Positions 1 through 8,519 of a stretch of DNA of 64,000 nucleotides are shown piece after piece. The stretch is from an uncultured Oscillospiraceae bacterium (GTDB taxonomy: Bacteria; Bacillota; Clostridia; Oscillospirales; Acutalibacteraceae). Both the position numbers and the translations under genes were made by a program. The stretch is from NCBI GenBank assembly GCA_900547305.1, contig URGH01000001.1, positions 1 to 64,000 of the forward strand, given 5' to 3'. Position 1 is the stretch's first letter, and each line of letters opens with the position of its first letter. The notes under the pieces were generated by a model. It had not been told where the DNA came from and did no database searches. It worked only from the letters and a program-made list of their open reading frames with translations.

Positions 1-14
1 CATATAAACACAAC

Positions 15-308
15 CTATTCATTAAAATTATCCGGCACTCTGAACCAGCGGTATTGCGGTACAAGCCGCATATCCTCCGTAAATTCAGAGCAATCTACCA
101 GCACTATCGGATATCTGACACGGACAGCCCTTACAGTATCCTTTAACGGATAGCTCTTTGCAGGCAGATTGTTTTCCTTTAATATTCTGCATACCTGCTT
201 TAAAACAGGCTCTCTGCCGTGAATGATATAACACTTCCCGGTCAGAGCCTCAAGATAATTCTGCGGGCTGTAAATCATATTGCTTTTAACATTTGTTTTC
301 ATTTTCAC
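15..308 (-). CDS. Hypothetical protein, last visible gene of the element operon
   Basis: Encodes 97 residues; I recognise no family. It is a soluble, basic to neutral protein without signal peptide, membrane segment or Cys-pair motif; it has a hydrophobic core segment around PIVLVDCSEF. Its start overlaps the stop of the VWA gene by 4 bases (ATGA type), so it is very likely translated with the MoxR/VWA unit. The upstream-to-downstream order continues past the left edge of the window. A function tied to the VWA protein is only a guess from position. Confidence 0.6.
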   Translation of the reverse strand: MKMKTNVKSNMIYSPQNYLEALTGKCYIIHGREPVLKQVCRILKENNLPAKSYPLKDTVRAVRVRYPIVLVDCSEFTEDMRLVPQYRWFRVPDNFNE

Positions 309-1807
309 ACTTTCTTTCCTATAACCTCAAGCGCTATTTCGTCGGCGGACATATCTCCCAAGCGGTAGATCTTATCGCAGAACGGGAGCAGGCTTTTACC
401 GCAGTCATCGTCTGTGCTTAAAAGTATTCCGGTGACGGTAAGACGGTTTTTAAGCTTTTCTTCTGTAAAACGCTCTGCAAACTCATCGCTCACCTCGCAT
501 TCGCCGTCGGTTATGATTACGACATCCGCACTTTCAAAGCCGTTTGTCAAAAGCCCCAAAGCCTCGTTTAACGGCGATTCAAAATCCGTTCCGCCGCCGA
601 AAAAATGCTCTGCCGCGGCTAACACATCGTCAGTCGTGTATTTCCCGCTTTCAAACACATCGGTCTTTACATTTCTGCTGCTTGCAAAGTGAACGAGAGC
701 GAATTTCTTATTCCCGTGCAGGGCAATATCCATAAGCGCCAGCGCAAAAGCCTTTACCCAAGGAGCAATCTCCCGTGTACTGGAGCTTTCATCGGCAAGG
801 ACTATAATATCCCCGTCGCCCTTAACGGACGGCTCGCGCCTGCGGTACTGCTGCAAATGCTTTTCGTAATACCGCTTAAAAAACAGTATTTCGGTTTCGG
901 GAGCGCCGAGCAACGCCAATTCGGAGGATAAACAGTTTGAAATATCGTTGCCGTAGGTTATATCGTACTTCTCGCCAAGCCCGTAAGAAAAGCTGTTTTT
1001 GCGTTTGTCCGCAATTATTTCACGGTATTTTCCAAGCATTACCGAAATCTTTTTAAGGGTATCGTTATTGCGCACCCTGTCGAGCAGAGCCCCGTCCGTT
1101 TCGGTATTACCGCCTGCGGCGTCATCATCACCGAAAGCCCGCAGCACCGCCGCAGTCTGACTTGCGGCGTCAAACGCTTTTTTAGCCGCAGCGGAAATAT
1201 TGTCTGCTATTTCTGCAGAGATTTTTATACGCTGCTCTTTCAGTTTACCGTTCAGATCCTTTATCTGCTTTTGCTTCTTAAAAAAACGGTTTATTAAAAG
1301 CAGCCGTTTATCCGGTTTTGTTTCGCCTTTTATGCGTTCCGCAAGATTTTCGGAATGCGCTTTAAGCTCTGAAATAATACTCGCTATTTCTGCCGCCCTT
1401 TGCACCTCGGCATTATCCGTTATACCTTCAATGCTTTCGGCAAAGGAGCATACGGCGCTGAATGCCGGCAGCTTTTTATCCTCGCATAACGCTTTTAACT
1501 GCGGATATTTTTCATCCTTAATTACACCGTCGGTAACAGGCTGTTCTAAAATTCCGCCATCATTATTTTTTTCCGGCTCTTTCATATACAAAAGCGCAAA
1601 TAATGATTTAAGCGCATTGCCCAGACCGAAGCGTTTGTCTGCACGGTCAATAACATCCGTAAGCTCCGGGGATTTCGGAATAAGGCTTTTATACAGCATA
1701 TCCGTCCCGGTATTGCCGTACATAGCGGTGCTCATATCCACGTCCGCCGTCCAAAGGTTATTAAACCAATCGTCGGCGCTGCCGCTGTCTTTAAATGGAT
1801 CTCTCAT
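305..1807 (-). CDS. VWA-domain protein (CoxE/MoxR-partner type)
   Basis: About 500 residues. The C-terminal third carries a von Willebrand A domain with a complete MIDAS site: a DxSxS loop in LADESSST, a Thr in GGGTDFES and an Asp in ITDGECE. The N-terminal part is mostly helical and unassigned. VWA proteins of this kind work with MoxR ATPases as metal- or complex-insertion chaperones; a MoxR gene lies two genes upstream, separated by ssb. I chose the start at 1807 because a good ribosome site (GGAAAGGAAAAA) lies just before MRDPFK; the longer reading frame would run into a perfect hairpin. It overlaps the next gene by 4 bases. Confidence 0.85.
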   Translation of the reverse strand: MRDPFKDSGSADDWFNNLWTADVDMSTAMYGNTGTDMLYKSLIPKSPELTDVIDRADKRFGLGNALKSLFALLYMKEPEKNNDGGILEQPVTDGVIKDEKYPQLKALCEDKKLPAFSAVCSFAESIEGITDNAEVQRAAEIASIISELKAHSENLAERIKGETKPDKRLLLINRFFKKQKQIKDLNGKLKEQRIKISAEIADNISAAAKKAFDAASQTAAVLRAFGDDDAAGGNTETDGALLDRVRNNDTLKKISVMLGKYREIIADKRKNSFSYGLGEKYDITYGNDISNCLSSELALLGAPETEILFFKRYYEKHLQQYRRREPSVKGDGDIIVLADESSSTREIAPWVKAFALALMDIALHGNKKFALVHFASSRNVKTDVFESGKYTTDDVLAAAEHFFGGGTDFESPLNEALGLLTNGFESADVVIITDGECEVSDEFAERFTEEKLKNRLTVTGILLSTDDDCGKSLLPFCDKIYRLGDMSADEIALEVIGKKV

Positions 1808-1822
1808 ACTTTTTCCTTTCCG

Positions 1823-1850
1823 GCTGTCGGACGGTACTCCGTCCGACAGC
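1823..1850 (-). promoter_or_regulatory. Perfect hairpin just upstream of the VWA ribosome site
   Basis: GCTGTCGGACGG and its exact reverse complement are separated by a 4-base loop, giving a 12-bp perfect stem between ssb and the VWA gene. No U-run follows in the direction of transcription, so it is not a typical intrinsic terminator. It could set mRNA processing or relative translation inside the operon; that is inference. Confidence 0.6.
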
Positions 1851-1883
1851 ACTCTGTTTACTTTTGCGTTACAAGATCAACCT

Positions 1884-2282
1884 TCAGCCCGGAAAATCCG
1901 GAAATTCATCCTCAATCGGCTCAAAATCGTCCGGCACAGGCGCGGTATTCTGTTCGCTTGTATCCCGCTTTTTCTCTCCGAAATACACGCTGTCCGCAAT
2001 TATCTCCACCGTTTCACGGTTATTGCCGTCTTTATCGGTGAATTTGCGTACCTCCGCTCTGCCCTGAACGGTTAAGCTGTCGCCCTTTTTAAAATGCTTT
2101 GCTACAAACTCCGCCGTATTGCGCCAGGCAACCACGGTGAAAAAGTCCGACGGATATTCGTCGTTCACCTTGTAGTTGCGCGTGACTGCCATACGGAACG
2201 AGGTTACCTTAATATCGCTTTGCGTGGTTCTAAGTTCGGGGTCTGCCACCATTCTGCCTGTCATAATTACCGAGTTTAACAT
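1884..2282 (-). CDS. ssb: Single-stranded DNA-binding protein
   Basis: 132 residues with the OB-fold SSB pattern: MLNSVIMTGRMVADPELRTT at the N-terminus, then VTSFRMAVTRNY, DFFTVVAWRNTAEFV and FKKGDSLTVQGRAEVR. The C-terminal tail is acidic and ends DEFPDFPG, a variant of the usual DDDIPF tip that recruits replication partners. It lies inside the element operon between moxR and the VWA gene, with ribosome site AAAAGGAG. A second, element-borne SSB is common on conjugative elements and phages, where it protects single-stranded DNA during transfer or replication. Confidence 0.92.
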   Translation of the reverse strand: MLNSVIMTGRMVADPELRTTQSDIKVTSFRMAVTRNYKVNDEYPSDFFTVVAWRNTAEFVAKHFKKGDSLTVQGRAEVRKFTDKDGNNRETVEIIADSVYFGEKKRDTSEQNTAPVPDDFEPIEDEFPDFPG

Positions 2283-2299
2283 AAATTTTTTCTCCTTTT

Positions 2300-3667
2300 T
2301 CAGTTTTGTAGGTCTGTGTACTCTTTAAGCTCCGGCAAAGAAACATAGGTAAATGAGGTTTCGGCATACGCCGCGCGGCTTATATCCTCAAGCGTGCCTA
2401 TAAAGCTGTCCACACCGGATACTGCCGCGTCGGTTTCGTCAAAGTCCTTTTTTATGTTCAAAGCCTCGTTATATAGCTTTAAGAGTTCGGTTTTAACGCT
2501 CATCAGCGCCCTGTTCTTGTCGCTTGCGTTATTAAAGCTCTCCCGAATTTCAAACGCCTTTGCGGTAAGCTCATTTATCCGGTCGCCTATAGGGTTTTCG
2601 CATATCCTTTTAAGAATATCCGCCACGACAGATATTTCCTCCGGCTTATTCCAAAGATAATTCTTTAATACAAGCAAATCTTTAGGAACAACCTCATCTC
2701 TGCCGCTTAAAAACGCCTCCGCGCGGACAATATCCCCGAATCCGAAAAATGTTCGGTCGGACACCTCTATACCTTTCTTTCTCAATTCCAAAAGCACAGC
2801 GTCCATAAGCTCGTTAATGCTGTCGGATATTCTTATGTTCTTAACCTCTTTCTGCATTTCCTCAAGCTCCGAAAGGCTTACGGTCGCATTGACGGTATTC
2901 TCTCCGCCGTTCTGCTTTTTTCTGAGCATTTCCATACGGTTAGCTTTGTCACGTACATACTCGGTCCGGATTTTTAAATCAAAACGGTCATAAAGCGCCT
3001 TTAAAATCTTCTCCTCGGGATTGTTGAAGTTGGGAATTTCGTTAGATGCGGAGAAAAAGCTTATAACCGGAATTTTAACCTCTTTTCCCTCGTTTGTGTA
3101 AACACGCTCGTTAAGGGCTTTTAAAAGGCTGTTTAATATACCTTCGTTTGCCTTAAAGATTTCGTCCAGAAAGATTATGTTACTGTCCGGTATCTTGCCC
3201 GCGGTTATGTATTCCGGTCGCGAAGTTCGGCTTAAAGCCAAGCCCTTTTCGTAGGTTTCAAGTGCGGATTGCGCCTTTTTTACTTCTTCCGAATATGTCG
3301 TGTTTCCGGGGTCGTTGCGGAATTTTTCAAGCGCCGCCTCAAGCTCGTTTCGCATATCCGAATATGTCGGGTCGCTGTCAATGACGCTTGACGGCAAATG
3401 ACCGGGTATAAGGCTTGCAAGATCTAAACGACCGAATAATTGCTCGGTATCTGTCTGCTTGTTCATAAGGGTTGAAAACTGCTTTGCACCTGTTATCCTT
3501 TTGCAAAAGCGGTCTATGGCGTAGGACTTTGCCTGCCCCACATCACCGAGGACAAACAGATTTTTACGCGTTAATAACGCCAGTGCTATACCGTGTATAA
3601 GCTCCCCGCGCTCGCAGACCTCGCCGTTTACCTCTGCCATAACTTTTAAAATCTTTTCGTTGCTCAT
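2300..3667 (-). CDS. MoxR-family AAA+ ATPase
   Basis: 455 residues. Walker A is GDVGQAKS near residue 41; Walker B is IIFLDEIFKANEG, followed by the MoxR-typical LNSLLKALNER; sensor 1 is FFSASNEIPN. The lid region is followed by a long helical C-terminus. The family (MoxR/RavA/CoxD) remodels protein complexes with VWA partners, and such a partner is encoded two genes downstream. The first residues match RavA-type proteins more than NorQ. The gene is in the mobile-element operon, 12 bases after the clamp gene. The substrate cannot be told from sequence. Confidence 0.88.
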   Translation of the reverse strand: MSNEKILKVMAEVNGEVCERGELIHGIALALLTRKNLFVLGDVGQAKSYAIDRFCKRITGAKQFSTLMNKQTDTEQLFGRLDLASLIPGHLPSSVIDSDPTYSDMRNELEAALEKFRNDPGNTTYSEEVKKAQSALETYEKGLALSRTSRPEYITAGKIPDSNIIFLDEIFKANEGILNSLLKALNERVYTNEGKEVKIPVISFFSASNEIPNFNNPEEKILKALYDRFDLKIRTEYVRDKANRMEMLRKKQNGGENTVNATVSLSELEEMQKEVKNIRISDSINELMDAVLLELRKKGIEVSDRTFFGFGDIVRAEAFLSGRDEVVPKDLLVLKNYLWNKPEEISVVADILKRICENPIGDRINELTAKAFEIRESFNNASDKNRALMSVKTELLKLYNEALNIKKDFDETDAAVSGVDSFIGTLEDISRAAYAETSFTYVSLPELKEYTDLQN

Positions 3668-3679
3668 AAAAAATCTCCT

Positions 3680-4846
3680 TTACGCGGCTTTTTTGGTTTT
3701 CTTTGCGGTCTTCTTTTCGGCTTTTTCTGTCTTTTCGGGCTTTGCTTTCGGCTTTACTATGCTGACGGCATTTCTCGGCGTTACAAGATATACCCCGTCG
3801 GCGCTTTCAAGCAGCATAAAGCCCTTTTTATCCAGCTTTACCGAAACATTACCAGTTGTAAGGGATAAAAAGTCCTCTATTATCCGCGGGTCATAGTTAA
3901 AGCCTGCGTCCGGCGTGGGGTTATCGCAGAGGGTAGCTACAAACGCGGAGCTTGCCCGCTTATATGCAGCACATGAAAGCCTTATTCCCATAGGCGTAAA
4001 GCAGATATTCACGCACCTATCATCACCGGGCAGCTGACACACCGCCGCGGTCTGTATAGCGTTCAAAAGCTCCTTTGCGCCTGCTACGGCACAGTATTCG
4101 GGTACAAGTCTTTTTACAAAGCTGCTCATATCCGGTCCTGTCCTGTTCATCATAACGGTGGAAAATACCGTATCTCCGCAGACAAACACCGCTCTTTGGT
4201 CGGCAGTCCCGGCGTATACCGTTTTATCTGCCGAAAGCAGGGAAAACAGAATATTTACCGCGCTTATATGCAGCTTCATCTCTGTTTCCCCGTCCGCCGC
4301 GTTTCGGTTTACAGCCGACGCCATTCGCTTTTGGTTCATCGCCTCCGCCGTGCTGATCCCCGGAGTAAGCCGTAGCGTTACGCCTTGCAGTTCTCTTTTA
4401 TCTCCCTTTGTCTCAGCGGCAAACGCCGCGTGCTTTAAAAGGGGCAAAAGCCCGGATACGGAAACATACGCAGTCGGAAAAACAAGCTCCGATTTCGGGA
4501 ATTCATTTGCCGGTTTTGTTACAAGTAAATACCGGGCAGAGCCGAAGCTAAGACCTAAAGCGCCGTTTTCATCCGTTTCAATTGTTACGCTTTCTTCCTT
4601 TGTTTTTCTAAGAATTTCAAGCACTACGGGCGGCAGTATGATCTCGCCGCCGGCGGATATATCCGCATCCCTTATGCGCTTTACAACCGAGGTTATAACG
4701 TCGGTGCCTATAAGCTCCAATAATCTCTTTGAAGCGTCGGCGTAAAGATATATGCCCGAAATTCTTGTGAGCAGGCTGCTTTTTCCGACATTTGTTACGG
4801 TTTTTAACGCCTCGCAAAATGCAGAACGGTTTACTGTGAACTTCAT
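3680..4846 (-). CDS. DnaN-like DNA polymerase III beta (sliding clamp), extra copy
   Basis: 388 residues, the normal length for the bacterial beta clamp. The N-terminus (MKFTVNRSAFCEALKTVTN, then GIYLYAD and LLELIGTD) follows DnaN, and the C-terminal third keeps the late strands ending SADGVYLVTPRNA in place of the usual YLLMPVR peptide. A Lys/Ala/Glu-rich tail of about 30 residues is added at the end. Strong divergence and the mobile-element setting (with SSB and a methyltransferase) argue that this is not the housekeeping dnaN, which normally sits beside dnaA. It may serve element replication or repair. It overlaps the preceding gene by 4 bases. Confidence 0.8.
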   Translation of the reverse strand: MKFTVNRSAFCEALKTVTNVGKSSLLTRISGIYLYADASKRLLELIGTDVITSVVKRIRDADISAGGEIILPPVVLEILRKTKEESVTIETDENGALGLSFGSARYLLVTKPANEFPKSELVFPTAYVSVSGLLPLLKHAAFAAETKGDKRELQGVTLRLTPGISTAEAMNQKRMASAVNRNAADGETEMKLHISAVNILFSLLSADKTVYAGTADQRAVFVCGDTVFSTVMMNRTGPDMSSFVKRLVPEYCAVAGAKELLNAIQTAAVCQLPGDDRCVNICFTPMGIRLSCAAYKRASSAFVATLCDNPTPDAGFNYDPRIIEDFLSLTTGNVSVKLDKKGFMLLESADGVYLVTPRNAVSIVKPKAKPEKTEKAEKKTAKKTKKAA

Positions 4847-5700
4847 TTTGTTTCCTCCGAATGCTTTTCAAGATATTCATTTAACAGCTTATGCGCGGCC
4901 TCGGAAACAGCCTTCCAATATTCCGATCGGTATGTATCGCTCAGACCCGCATTTATTTCTTCCGGTATTCTCGCGTCTGAAATAAAGCGCTGCCATTCCT
5001 CCTCATTAAGCTTTTCTGCGTCTTCCCATTCGCTTACCCGAGAATAAAAATCCTCATAGCGGCATTTTTCCAAATAACGCTTGCCGATTCCGCTTACAAA
5101 ACCCGGCGATACGGTCATTTCCTTTACTTCTATCTTCAAGGTATAATGAAGCTCGGTATAATATCCGTCAACCCAAGCCGTATATGAATCTCCGTCCTCC
5201 TCAAACTTAAAGCTATCCTTGTCCTTCCATTTTTTTATTAAGCCATAGGACATTTCCCGGTCTAAAGCGACATTTAAAGCTGCCTTTGCCGCATCATAAT
5301 CCGAAAACACCTCGGTATTAAACCCGCCGTTGCCGTCATTTGCCCATTCCTCTGTCAGAACATATATTTTTTCTTTGTTCTTGTCATTGTCCGGGCAGAT
5401 AAGCATTTCCGGCGACATAATTACGGAATCGAGCGGCGAATCCTCTTTCTTTTCCTCCGTAAAATCACACATAAATATTTCCATAAGATTATCTACATCC
5501 GAGGGAAGTTTAGGAATATTAAAACAACAGACTATCTCCGGTGTTTCGGTTTCGGTTTTCTTATCTTTACCGGTGCGTATTTCGTCTATTCTGCCTATAA
5601 GTCCGGCATATTCGATTTCCCAGCACGCAACAACGGTATCTCCTATACGGTAGGTTTTGCCATCGTATAAAAATTCTGCACCCGGTTTAGTTATAATCAT
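4843..5700 (-). CDS. Hypothetical acidic protein of the element operon
   Basis: 285 residues, rich in Asp, Glu, Lys and Tyr, with no signal peptide or membrane segment. I recognise no family. The first 60 residues suggest a small beta-barrel-like segment (FLYDGKTYRIGDTVVACWEI); the rest is mixed alpha/beta with an acidic C-terminal helix. It overlaps both neighbours by 4 bases (clamp downstream, 88-residue gene upstream), so it is translationally coupled to both. Its role is unknown. Confidence 0.65.
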   Translation of the reverse strand: MIITKPGAEFLYDGKTYRIGDTVVACWEIEYAGLIGRIDEIRTGKDKKTETETPEIVCCFNIPKLPSDVDNLMEIFMCDFTEEKKEDSPLDSVIMSPEMLICPDNDKNKEKIYVLTEEWANDGNGGFNTEVFSDYDAAKAALNVALDREMSYGLIKKWKDKDSFKFEEDGDSYTAWVDGYYTELHYTLKIEVKEMTVSPGFVSGIGKRYLEKCRYEDFYSRVSEWEDAEKLNEEEWQRFISDARIPEEINAGLSDTYRSEYWKAVSEAAHKLLNEYLEKHSEETK

Positions 5701-5963
5701 TTTGTTTCTCCCATCTCTTTTAATAATGCGAATGCCAGTCTGAGGGTCAGCTTAAACATTAAAAGTCGTTCTTCCGAAGCGCACCTGCCTAATGCGTCGT
5801 CGCGTTCTTCAAGCAGCTGCTTTTGTTCGTCCGTAAGGGTTTTATGAAGTCTTTCCCCCGCTTCAGCCGCATTTGAACGCTTTTGTTTGTAGCTTTCCGT
5901 TTGAGGCTGGGCGTTTTCAAAAACCATATCGCACAGCTCCTCCAATATGCTTTTATCTTCCAT
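5697..5963 (-). CDS. Small helical hypothetical protein
   Basis: 88 residues, almost entirely predicted helix, with many Glu, Lys and Leu. No known family is recognised. It does not end in a Gly-Gly tail, so it is a poor candidate for a ubiquitin-like modifier. It is coupled to the next gene by a 4-base overlap and follows the methyltransferase gene by 15 bases. It might be an accessory subunit of either neighbour. Confidence 0.6.
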   Translation of the reverse strand: MEDKSILEELCDMVFENAQPQTESYKQKRSNAAEAGERLHKTLTDEQKQLLEERDDALGRCASEERLLMFKLTLRLAFALLKEMGETK

Positions 5964-5978
5964 TTCCTTCTGTCTCCT

Positions 5979-7346
5979 TTAACCTATGGTGATGTATTTA
6001 TCCTGAGTTAAGATATTAAAGATAATTTTGTTGCTTTCAACCTCGCTTATTTGGGTTACGCCCTCTCTGTCGGTCGGTATGTTCTTCTGCTTTTTCTCCC
6101 TTACGATTCTGCCCTTTATAACGTGCGGGTGCTCGCAGTCCACAAGCCCGTTCATAAGTCCGCTCGCTCCCACTAAACCTATTTGCGAAAGATTAAGGGG
6201 TAAAAGCGGATTTCGCGTTCTGTTTTCAAGCTGTGAGCTTTCAAAAAGAATATCTAAGCTGTCCGAGCTTTTAAGCTGCTCGGCTAAGGCTTCAACGTCA
6301 AAAACCGAGCCTTTAAAATACGGTACGGCCGTTTCCTTAACAGGCAGCGAATACAGTCCTTTTGGTACGGTATCTATAAGCGGAATATTTTCGGGAGTAA
6401 GGCAAAGCCTCTCTATTTTCTCCGCCGTCCTTTCCGCCGCGTGCTTTTCGGTGCGTATTCCGAAAAATACAATTTGCTTGTACTTCTTAAACTCACCGGC
6501 ACGGAATCTGAATACCGAAAGATTTTTGTAATAGGTCGCCAGCGTTCGGCATACGGAGCTGTCGGCTCTGTGATACGGAATAATATATACAAGCAGTCCG
6601 CCCCGCATCAGCAAAGGCAGAGTATCCGAAAGAAACGCGCGCTCCATACGTCTGCCGCCGTTCTCGCCGGGGCAGGAAAGGTAGGGCGGATTTAAAAACA
6701 GCGCATGAAATCTGCCGAACGGTACGGACGAGTGAAAAAAGCTGCCGAGTCTTGCGTTGTTCAGATTCTTCTGTGCCGTATGCCCTCTGCTTTCGTCAAG
6801 CTCTATGCCGTAGGTTTCCGCATTTTCGTTTTCGGCAAAGACTTTAAGCGCCAAGCCCTCTCCGCAGCAGGGGTCTAAAATATTCACCTGCGTTTTAGGA
6901 AAATTGATAGCTTGCTTAATAAACCTTACGTGCTCTTCATCGGTAGGAAAGTATCCCATTTTAATGCGGTTCATAAGGTGCGCCGCCGCTTTTGCGTCAA
7001 TGCCCGCCTTATCCGGCAGCATATCCGAAAAGGAATAAAGCGCGGATATTAAGGCGGGGTAATTGCCGCCGCCTAAATAATCAAAGCGCTTTAAGCCGTC
7101 AAACAGCTTTAGTGCGGTTCGGTACAGCTCGCCGCTGTCGTATTCCGCAAGGGAATGCAGCAGGCTTGAAAATTCGTTCTGTAACGCCTTTACCGTAATA
7201 TGCAGCTCGGATATTGAATCGCTGTCCCGCTTTTCAAGAAATACGGGATATTCGGTCTTCAAGTCATCTGTCAGCCGTTTAAGGCTTGCCTTGCCGTCGG
7301 TCAGCTCGTCAAGGCAAAAGCAACCGTTATTTTCATAATCGCTCAT
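5979..7346 (-). CDS. N6-adenine-type DNA methyltransferase (DUF6094-like)
   Basis: 455 residues. The SAM-binding motif I is ILDPCCGEGLALKVF, followed by an acidic motif II (YGIELDES); the catalytic motif IV is FLNPPYLSCPG, the NPPY signature of amino-methyltransferases acting on adenine. The N-terminal 130 residues are helical and lack a known domain; the C-terminal 150 residues could recognise the target. There is no restriction endonuclease gene beside it, so it may be an orphan methyltransferase protecting or regulating the element. It overlaps the preceding gene by 14 bases. Confidence 0.82.
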   Translation of the reverse strand: MSDYENNGCFCLDELTDGKASLKRLTDDLKTEYPVFLEKRDSDSISELHITVKALQNEFSSLLHSLAEYDSGELYRTALKLFDGLKRFDYLGGGNYPALISALYSFSDMLPDKAGIDAKAAAHLMNRIKMGYFPTDEEHVRFIKQAINFPKTQVNILDPCCGEGLALKVFAENENAETYGIELDESRGHTAQKNLNNARLGSFFHSSVPFGRFHALFLNPPYLSCPGENGGRRMERAFLSDTLPLLMRGGLLVYIIPYHRADSSVCRTLATYYKNLSVFRFRAGEFKKYKQIVFFGIRTEKHAAERTAEKIERLCLTPENIPLIDTVPKGLYSLPVKETAVPYFKGSVFDVEALAEQLKSSDSLDILFESSQLENRTRNPLLPLNLSQIGLVGASGLMNGLVDCEHPHVIKGRIVREKKQKNIPTDREGVTQISEVESNKIIFNILTQDKYITIG

Positions 7347-7755
7347 CCTTTACCTCTTTCGCCGTTCGGTAATTTATTCTTTTAAATACCGAACCCGTGT
7401 AACCGAAAACGAGAATGTTTTTAAGCGCTTCAAGGCAGGTGTTAAAAACAAGCTCCTGCACATTATCCTCAGCCGTAAGGAAAACTGCTATATATTCGTC
7501 CTGACCGTCCAATATAACCTTCATACGGTCGCTTTGGGCAAATACATAAACCCGTCGCTTATCCTCGGTTTCTTCAAAATGCGGGGCTACCCTCAATTCG
7601 GGGATAGCGGCTTTTATCTGCGTTCCCAAAAATGCCGTAAACATATCCCAGTCCCTTGTCGGGTTATCTGTTGTAAAGACAGCGCCGTTTGCAACATAAA
7701 AGCCGCCGCTGTCCTTTTTGTCCTCTGTACCCGCAGGTAATTCTATGCCGCGCAT
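7333..7755 (-). CDS. Hypothetical protein between ThiF and methyltransferase genes
   Basis: 140 residues, soluble. A central run of beta strands (RRVYVFAQSDRMKVILDG, then EYIAVFLTA) is followed by a helix holding the only cysteine (LVFNTCLEALKN). PRTRC-type cassettes often carry an E2-like protein at this position, and strands followed by a Cys would fit loosely, but the length is short and I cannot assign the fold. It overlaps the ThiF gene by 13 bases and the methyltransferase gene by 14. Confidence 0.6.
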   Translation of the reverse strand: MRGIELPAGTEDKKDSGGFYVANGAVFTTDNPTRDWDMFTAFLGTQIKAAIPELRVAPHFEETEDKRRVYVFAQSDRMKVILDGQDEYIAVFLTAEDNVQELVFNTCLEALKNILVFGYTGSVFKRINYRTAKEVKDERL

Positions 7756-8519
7756 TTTTCCGTCCTCCTCTTACGCTTTTTTACCGTTTCCGCTCTTGTG
7801 GAAATGATTTTAGAGGAAAAGGTTACATACCTTGTGGTAAGGTCGCCCGTTACAAGCAAATCGTAAAGAAAAGAGGTTACGGCGGTAGCTGATGTAAGGT
7901 TTGCGGTTACCGACTGCGGGGCGGATACCGCGCGTTCTGCACAGGAAAGCTCGGTCGGCAGCTTATCCTCAGCCTTTAAAATATCCGGGTAAAGCGTGCC
8001 TACGGGCTTAAAGGTTGTTCGTCCGTTTTGCCTTACTCCGCAAACCACCTGACCGGTATATTCTCCGTTGCCCGAGTCTATATACACCAAATTATCCGTA
8101 TTGTAAAATACATTATGGCATATGGCGCGGGATTTGTTATTATCCACGCAGCCGATTAAAATAACACGCTGGGTTTCGGGAATACTGTTATACGGCTGTT
8201 TAATAAAATCCGGCCTTACAAGCCCTTTGAGGCGTTCCTCGCTTTCTATATATTCGGGTATATATTCGCACTCTGTACCGAAAGCTCCGGAATATCTTTC
8301 CGCTAATACCGCCGCCTTATTTCTGCCTATATCCTGCTTAACAAAATTCTGTCGGATAAGGTTTTTAGGCTCGACAATATCCCCGTCGCAGATAATGATA
8401 CGGTAATTTCTTTTGTCGTCCGCAAAGGCTATTCGGTAGAGGTGGGGTATTAAATATCCGCCGGTACCGCCTGCACCCAAAACTATTATTTTTACCGGTG
8501 CGGCTGCAGAATACTTCAT
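7743..8519 (-). CDS. ThiF/E1-like adenylyltransferase (PRTRC ThiF type)
   Basis: 258 residues. A Rossmann nucleotide loop IIVLGAGGTGGYLIP opens the protein, followed by CDGDIVEPKNLIRQNF (the ThiF/MoeB D-x-D and Arg motif) and GCVDNNKSR. A candidate catalytic cysteine lies in LSCAERA, followed by QSVTANL. These features mark the E1/ThiF superfamily, which adenylates the C-terminus of ubiquitin-like proteins or peptides. The start at 8519 overlaps the JAMM gene stop by 4 bases and has the strong ribosome site GGGGAGGAGAGG; the longer frame is unnecessary. Close coupling to a JAMM protease is the hallmark of PRTRC and related cassettes. Confidence 0.87.
   Translation of the reverse strand: MKYSAAAPVKIIVLGAGGTGGYLIPHLYRIAFADDKRNYRIIICDGDIVEPKNLIRQNFVKQDIGRNKAAVLAERYSGAFGTECEYIPEYIESEERLKGLVRPDFIKQPYNSIPETQRVILIGCVDNNKSRAICHNVFYNTDNLVYIDSGNGEYTGQVVCGVRQNGRTTFKPVGTLYPDILKAEDKLPTELSCAERAVSAPQSVTANLTSATAVTSFLYDLLVTGDLTTRYVTFSSKIISTRAETVKKRKRRTEKCAA

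Noticed and set aside
1200..2075. 291-codon rightward ORF
   Set aside because: It lies antisense to the VWA and ssb genes, has no ribosome site, and its protein is Ser/Phe/Leu-rich nonsense typical of an antisense frame.
7333..7755. Calling the 140-residue protein an E2 enzyme
   Set aside because: Only one cysteine and a partial strand pattern support it; the length is short and no family motif is visible.
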